NCBI RefSeq assembly: GCF_014646295.1
Contig: NZ_BMNE01000004.1
Location: 697,970-761,969, forward strand
From: Nocardia rhizosphaerihabitans
Lineage (GTDB): Bacteria > Actinomycetota > Actinomycetes > Mycobacteriales > Mycobacteriaceae
Reading direction: 5' to 3'
Length of the DNA stretch: 64,000 bases
How positions within the stretch are numbered: position 1 is the first letter of the stretch; each line of letters begins with the position of its first letter. The notes beneath the pieces are model-generated. The model was not told the DNA's origin. It was given only the letters and a program-made list of their open reading frames with translations, and did not search any database. Position numbers and translations under genes: made by a program. Positions 60,528 to 64,000 of this stretch are shown here, piece by piece.

Positions 60528-60539
60528 ATGTCTAGCGTA
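60504..60539 (-). promoter_or_regulatory. Twin leaderless -10 elements of the XRE pseudogene
   Basis: On the minus strand TACGCT (60539-60534) lies 6 nt before ATG 60527. An identical TACGCT (60515-60510) lies 6 nt before ATG 60503. The two promoters are 24 bp apart, and the two ATGs are in frame. Confidence 0.5.
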
Positions 60540-60578
60540 GACGGTTTCGCCTCACGCCGATCAAAATCTTGACAGCAC

Positions 60579-60611
60579 CCCGGCGTTGGGGAGAGGGGCC
60601 GCAACGCCGGG
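60579..60611. repeat. Hairpin in the divergent promoter region of the island
   Basis: CCCGGCGTT/AACGCCGGG (60579-60587 and 60603-60611), 9-bp arms, 15-nt loop, in the leader of the small-gene operon. A TTGACA -35-like hexamer lies at 60569-60574. Confidence 0.5.
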
Positions 60612-60645
60612 TGTGCAGCCATCGGCCGAGCATCAGGAGGGGAAA

Positions 60646-60771
60646 GTGACACTGCCTAAACGGATACCGGGTACCAAGCGGCTATATCAGGTGGAGGTTG
60701 CCCCACCGACGATCATTCGTCGACTATTGGAAGCGCTCGACAAGGGGGAACCGAAGCGGGGCGCCAAGTGA
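60646..60771 (+). CDS. Island small protein 1 (41 aa)
   Basis: 41 aa from GTG 60646 with AGGAGG 6 nt upstream. Basic (TLPKRIPGTKRLYQVEVAPPTI...). No family known. Its stop overlaps the next start (GTGA), so it heads a three-gene micro-operon. Confidence 0.55.
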   Translation: MTLPKRIPGTKRLYQVEVAPPTIIRRLLEALDKGEPKRGAK

Positions 60772-60998
60772 GTGAACCGGTACAGCAACGGCTGAATGCG
60801 TTTGCAGAGCGGGCTGCACTTCGGTCGTTGTCGGTCCGGCGGGCCCCCGAACCGCCGTATGGATGGGAGCTGAGTTCGCCATACCGGGTTGTGTGTCGCG
60901 GTTCTCTCGGCAACTTGGATGCGTGGTTGACCGCTGCGGAGGCAAGCGACGTTCAAACCGTCGCACTGTCGGCTATCGGCTTCAGTGCGGACTACTGA
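60768..60998 (+). CDS. Island small protein 2 (76 aa)
   Basis: 76 aa from GTG 60768, overlapping the preceding stop by 4 nt. The motif RAPEPPYGWELSSPYRVVCRGSLGNLDAWLTAAEASDVQTVALS suggests a small folded domain. The sort of protein found on actinobacterial integrative elements; function unknown. Confidence 0.6.
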   Translation: MSEPVQQRLNAFAERAALRSLSVRRAPEPPYGWELSSPYRVVCRGSLGNLDAWLTAAEASDVQTVALSAIGFSADY

Positions 60999-61147
60999 TG
61001 TCCGCTGATTCTGCTCGCGCTCGCCGTGTCTACTGTTGCGCCCTAGGCCCGTGTAGCAGCGGGACCGGACCTACCGGCTACGGCAATGTGGGCTGCAGCC
61101 CGCGCGACTGCGATTCGGTGCCGGGGAGTCACCGAACGCCGCGGTAG
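60998..61147 (+). CDS. Island small Cys-rich protein 3 (49 aa)
   Basis: 49 aa from ATG 60998 in a TGATG overlap with the preceding gene. Five Cys (VYCCALGPCSSGTGPTGYGN, VGCSPRDCDS) suggest metal binding or disulfides. Not recognised; may be non-functional. Confidence 0.4.
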   Translation: MSADSARARRVYCCALGPCSSGTGPTGYGNVGCSPRDCDSVPGSHRTPR

Positions 61148-61212
61148 CACCCGGGGTCGTTGTTGCTGCAGGAGGTGCGGATTCCGATCGCCGCGAGTCA
61201 TAGCGTGATGAT

Positions 61213-62371
61213 ATGGTCGGGTTTGTGCAGCTCCGGTACAACTTCCGCGTCTATCCGACGCCCGGCCAACAGATTTCGTTGGCTCGCGTTCGGATGCGCG
61301 CGGGTGGTGTACAACGATGGGCTACGCGCTCGGCTGCAAGCCCACACTGCCGGGTTGCCCTACATCAGGGGCGCGGCGTTGCAAACCCGGGTGATCACTA
61401 CCGCGAAGAAGACTCCGGAACGTGCATGGTTGGGGGAAGTATCGTCGGTAGTGCTGGTGCAGGCGTTGGCTGATCTGCACACTGCGTACCGAAACTTCTT
61501 CGCCTCGGTCACGGGCAAACGCAAGGGTGGCAAGGTTGCGCCACCACGGTTTCGGTCCCGCAAAGACAATCGTCAGTCGATCCGATTGACCCGCAACGGG
61601 TTCAGCCTGCGCCCGAACCGCCGACTCTATGTAGCCAAGGTCGGGGAGTTGAAACTCTCGTGGTCACGGGAACTGCCATCGGTTCCGTCGTCGGTCACGA
61701 TCACCAAGGACCCGGCGGGTCGATATTTTGCGTCGTTCGTCGTGTCGGTAGACGATTCGCCGTTGCCTCCGGTCGAGTCCGAGGTGGGGATCGACCTGGG
61801 TTTGGCGACGTTCGCGGTGCTGTCCGACGGGAGAACGATCGCCTCACCAAGGTACCTGCGTCAGGTAGAACGCCGGTTGCGGCGAGCGCAGAAAGCGTTG
61901 TCCCGCAAGCACAAGGGCTCCAGCGATAGAGCGAAATCCCGCGTGAAGGTGGCGAGGATTCATGCGAAATTGGCTGATACCAGGCGTGATTGGGCGCACA
62001 AGTATGCCATGGCGATCATCCGTGATAACCAAGCGGTATTCGTCGAAGACTTGTGCATTGCCGCGTTGGCTCGTACTCGGTTGGCGAAGTCGGTCCATGA
62101 TGCTGGGTGGGGCATGTTCACCCGCATGTTGGCAGAGAAAGCCAGTCGGTACGGGCGTTCGTTCGCCAGGGTCGACCGCTGGTTCCCGTCAACTCGGTTG
62201 TGCTCGGCGTGTGGGTTGATCGGTGACAAGAAGCCGCTGTATGTTCGGGAATGGTCTTGCGCGTGCGGCGCAACCCACGACCGTGATCTCAACGCGGCAA
62301 TCAATATCCTCGCGGCCGGGCAGGCCGAGAGGTTAAACGCCTGCGGAGGGACGGTAAGTCCAGCCGCTTAG
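61213..62371 (+). pseudogene. tnpB: TnpB (IS200/IS605-type RNA-guided nuclease), frameshifted
   Basis: The N-terminal start FVQLRYNFRVYPTPGQQISLAR begins at 61213, but the rest is in another frame (FGCARVVYNDGLRARLQ onward, entry near 61288), so a +1/-2 shift is needed. The remainder is complete: RuvC Asp in VGIDLGLATFAVLS, Glu in VFVEDLC and Asp in HDRDLNAAINI (codons at 61793, 62045 and about 62285). Zinc knuckle CSACG...CACG. TnpB cuts DNA guided by an omegaRNA made from the 3' end of its own transcript. No TnpA is adjacent. The shift may be inactivating, a sequencing error or recoding. Confidence 0.8.
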
Positions 62372-62465
62372 CGGAAGGCACGTCCCTGTGAAACAGGAAC
62401 CCACTGAGAGCGCCCGAAGGGTGCTGGTAGGAATCCCGGTCATTCATGGCCGGGAGGATGTCAAG
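62372..62465 (+). ncRNA. omegaRNA-like 3' end of the TnpB element
   Basis: After the tnpB stop come three hairpins. Two have GAA loops: CCTGT-GAA-ACAGG (62385-62397) and GCGCCC-GAA-GGGTGC (62410-62424). The third is TCCCGG-N10-CCGGGA (62434-62439 and 62450-62455). The element ends GGATGTCAAG, as in other actinobacterial tnpB right ends. The guide would start at 62466. Inference by analogy. Confidence 0.65.
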
Positions 62466-62484
62466 GTGCAGTACCGGTGAATCT
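62466..62484 (+). repeat. Right 19-bp direct repeat / presumptive TnpB guide
   Basis: GTGCAGTACCGGTGAATCT, identical to 59333-59351. It abuts the omegaRNA-like tail and covers the RNase start codon. Confidence 0.85.
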
Positions 62485-62971
62485 CTCGCGCAAAACGCTC
62501 GGACTGCTCGGCGGACTGCTGCTCATCGTTCTCGCGGTGGGGTTCACCCTGTTCACCGGACGCGGCGGCAACGACGCCACGACGGCGACCACCACTCGCG
62601 CGGTCGCCGGGATCACCACCACCAAGGCCGCGCCGAAACCGGGCCCGCCCATCGGGAATGCCAGCGCAGCGCCGGGCAACACGGCTGCGGGCGTGCCCGA
62701 TCGCGCCTACGCGACCCTCCTCGAGATCGATGGGGGCCGCTGGCCGGATTCGGCGAACGCGCCGGGTACCAAGGGCGGTGAGCAGTGGATGAACCGGGGA
62801 ACCAAACTGCCGCCGAAGGATTCGGCGGGCAAGCCGGTGACCTATCAGGAGTGGGACGTCAATCCCAAGCAGCGCAATCGGGGGCGTGATGCCGAACGCA
62901 TCGTCACCGGCAGCGACGGGACGGCCTGGTACACCGGCGACCACTACGAGACCTTCACGAGGATGCGCTGA
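62477..62971 (+). CDS. Barnase-like guanyl-specific ribonuclease, secreted or membrane-anchored
   Basis: 164 aa from GTG 62477. N-terminal hydrophobic segment (LGLLGGLLLIVLAVGFTLFT) as signal or anchor, a Thr/Ala/Pro linker and a C-terminal RNase N1/T1 domain. Catalytic residues fit Glu125 (YQEWDV), Arg141 (DAERIV) and His156 (GDHYETF). A barstar gene follows with a 1-nt overlap (TGATG), so the pair resembles an RNase/inhibitor system. The start lies in the right direct repeat, which before insertion overlapped the end of xthA. Confidence 0.9.
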   Translation: MNLSRKTLGLLGGLLLIVLAVGFTLFTGRGGNDATTATTTRAVAGITTTKAAPKPGPPIGNASAAPGNTAAGVPDRAYATLLEIDGGRWPDSANAPGTKGGEQWMNRGTKLPPKDSAGKPVTYQEWDVNPKQRNRGRDAERIVTGSDGTAWYTGDHYETFTRMR

Positions 62972-63441
62972 TGCGAATGACGTTGTCGCAGTTTCTTGCT
63001 CATCCCACCACCGAGGCGCCCGCCGTGTCGCAGCCGGTGTTCGGCGCGCTGGCCGTCGATGCCGCCGCGTTCAGCGGCGTCCGCTATGACTCGCCCGCCG
63101 ACTACCGGGTCCGCGAACTCCGCGGCCCCAAGATGCGTACCACCGCCGCACTCTTCGACGAATTCGCCGCGGCCTTCCAGTTCCCGTACTACTTCGGCGC
63201 GAACAAGGACGCCTTCGACGAATGCCTGCGTGACCTGGACGATTTCGTCGGCGACGCGCCCGGTTACGTCGCGGTGGTGCGCAATTCGGCCGACGTGCTG
63301 GCCGAGGAGCCCGCCGAACGCGCCTGGTTCGCCAGCGCCATGCGCGACTGCGCCGCCTACTGGTCCCGCCGCGACGTCGCCTTCCGCGTCGTCCTGCAGG
63401 GCGAGCCGGACACCTTCGGCGCCGTAGCCCTCACGGAATGA
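62971..63441 (+). CDS. Barstar-family RNase inhibitor
   Basis: 156 aa. Barstar fold: RELRGPKMRTTAALFDEFAAAFQFPYYFGANKDAFDECLRDLDDF with the acidic Asp-rich helix that blocks barnase, then FRVVLQGEPDTFGAVAL. It would neutralise the RNase inside the cell before export. ATG overlaps the RNase stop by 1 nt. Confidence 0.9.
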   Translation: MRMTLSQFLAHPTTEAPAVSQPVFGALAVDAAAFSGVRYDSPADYRVRELRGPKMRTTAALFDEFAAAFQFPYYFGANKDAFDECLRDLDDFVGDAPGYVAVVRNSADVLAEEPAERAWFASAMRDCAAYWSRRDVAFRVVLQGEPDTFGAVALTE

Positions 63442-63548
63442 TCCGGGGTTTCCGCTGCCACCGGAATTGGCGGCTGCCGAAGACTGATCAGTCCGTTTAA
63501 CGTCGTCGCCGGTGCGGCCGTTCCGAGGTCGCCCGTGAGGAGAGAACG

Positions 63549-63791
63549 TTGAAGCGAGTACTGGCGAGCGCGAGCATCTTCACCGCGATCATGGTGGCGA
63601 GTACCGGAATGGCGGTGGCCGACGCCGATTCGGCACCGGGCGACCAGGCCGGCATCGCGCAGATCGCCGAGCCGTCCGCGGGGTCCAGCGATCTGCTCGG
63701 CAATCTGCTGAACGCGCTGTCGACCGGCTCCGCCGCGGAATGCGATGGTGTCATGCTCGACGCGTGTGTGCCGCTCCCGGCCCAGCCCTAG
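63549..63791 (+). CDS. Small secreted protein
   Basis: 80 aa, TTG start with GAGGAGAG upstream. Signal peptide KRVLASASIFTAIMVASTGMAVADA. The mature part of about 55 residues carries two Cys (AECDGVMLDACVPL). It resembles small exported actinobacterial proteins of unknown role, including the one at 44.5 kb (paired C-terminal Cys, Ser/Gly region SSDLLGNLLNALSTGS). Confidence 0.7.
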   Translation: MKRVLASASIFTAIMVASTGMAVADADSAPGDQAGIAQIAEPSAGSSDLLGNLLNALSTGSAAECDGVMLDACVPLPAQP

Positions 63792-63834
63792 CAGGTCCAG
63801 GTCGCGCTGGTCGGCCCGCGGTGCCGACTGTCCG

Positions 63835-64000
63835 TCAGCGGTAGCGGCCCGCGAGGTCGTCGCCGAGTAGCACGAACACCTCGGTGACCTGGTTGATCAG
63901 TTCCTCGCGGGTGAGATCCAGATCGCCGGCCAGCCAGGTCGTCAGGGTCTGGGTCAGCCCGCCGATGAGGTAGATCGCGCGGAAGTCGACCAGGTTCTGC
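63835..64000 (-). CDS. TetR-like regulator, 3' end only
   Basis: The last 54 codons, continuing beyond the window edge. The reading QNLVDFRAIYLIGGLTQTLTTWLAGDLDLTREELINQVTEVFVLLGDDLAGRYR matches the C-terminal helices of many TetR-family regulators. The DNA-binding part is outside the window. Confidence 0.65.
   Translation of the reverse strand, partial: QNLVDFRAIYLIGGLTQTLTTWLAGDLDLTREELINQVTEVFVLLGDDLAGRYR

Larger units (their letters stand above)
59333..62484. mobile_element. 3.1-kb inserted island bounded by 19-bp direct repeats
   Basis: GTGCAGTACCGGTGAATCT occurs at 59333-59351 (end of xthA) and again at 62466-62484 (start of the RNase gene). Removing the island restores xthA-RNase with a GTGA overlap. 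The right end coincides with the 3' end of a TnpB omegaRNA-like tail. The content is CutA, a broken XRE gene, small ORFs and tnpB; no integrase or TnpA was seen. The repeats suggest an att core or a duplication from insertion; the mechanism is undetermined. Confidence 0.8.

Noticed and set aside
60026..60535. Rightward 169-codon ORF opposite the XRE pseudogene
   Set aside because: Composition is a shadow of the minus-strand frame; the opposite strand has recognisable XRE and domain sequence.
61160..61212. TTG 61160 as the natural TnpB start
   Set aside because: Residues from there are unlike TnpB; the family N-terminus QLRYNFRVYPTPGQ is in the other frame from 61213.
1..64000. tRNA, rRNA genes and rho-independent terminators with long T-runs
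   Set aside because: None recognised by eye; a covariance-model scan would be needed to exclude a tRNA fully.

Overview
The window is high-GC chromosomal DNA from a mycolic-acid actinomycete, most likely a Nocardia or close relative. The evidence is an MspA-type porin, a SAM-IV riboswitch, mycobacterial-type LexA boxes, many leaderless promoters, and gene content in the same broad neighbourhood as the guaB3/guaA - imuA'/imuB - dnaE2 - trmL - metX/metY - icd stretch of Mycobacterium tuberculosis. The species call is inference.

Layout. 1-3.7 kb: purine genes guaB3 and guaA around an alpha/beta hydrolase. 3.7-5.9 kb: small membrane proteins and a PspC-domain protein. 5.9-9.8 kb: a giant nSTAND NTPase with WD40 repeats. 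9.9-11.9 kb: an MspA porin and a carboxyethylornithine-synthase-like enzyme. 12-14.6 kb: a PspC-domain histidine kinase with its LuxR-type response regulator. 14.6-24.7 kb: a Ser/Thr kinase, then the SOS mutasome. That consists of imuA', a possible small gene, imuB and, after two unrelated genes, an SOS-controlled 151-aa protein and dnaE2; LexA boxes stand before both blocks. 24.7-28.5 kb: an M48 protease, a DUF4349 lipoprotein, a DUF167 protein, a FitA/VapC-type toxin-antitoxin pair, trmL and a DUF3017 protein. 28.5-31.4 kb: a nitroreductase with a divergent HxlR regulator, and an MpaB/DUF2236 oxygenase with a divergent TetR regulator. 31.4-34 kb: metY-metX behind a SAM-IV riboswitch and a Met-Cys-Cys-Cys leader peptide. 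34.2-42.8 kb: a membrane protein, an AfsR/BTAD regulator, a hemerythrin, icd, an MFS transporter and a SnoaL-like protein. 43-45.4 kb: a lipoprotein/membrane-protein pair, a small secreted protein and a TetR regulator. 45.4-51.1 kb: two glycerol kinases around an IclR regulator, with glpD. 51.1-58.5 kb: a TetR regulator, an SDR and a five-gene lipid (beta-oxidation-like) operon, with one operator motif before both the regulator and the operon.

58.5-63.4 kb: xthA, a barnase-like RNase and barstar originally formed a tightly overlapping row. A 3.1-kb island bounded by 19-bp direct repeats now separates xthA from the RNase gene. The island carries a frameshifted TnpB with an omegaRNA-like 3' tail, CutA, a broken XRE regulator and several small genes. 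Its right end abuts the repeat, so the presumptive TnpB guide equals the xthA/RNase junction. The window ends in a small secreted protein and the 3' end of a TetR-like gene.

The most notable observations are the riboswitch plus poly-Cys leader before metY, the TnpB island whose guide matches its own boundary repeat, the compact SOS mutasome cluster with an extra SOS gene, the shared TetR operator, and a leaderless 17-codon leader ORF coupled to an SDR. No rRNA, tRNA or CRISPR array was recognised.
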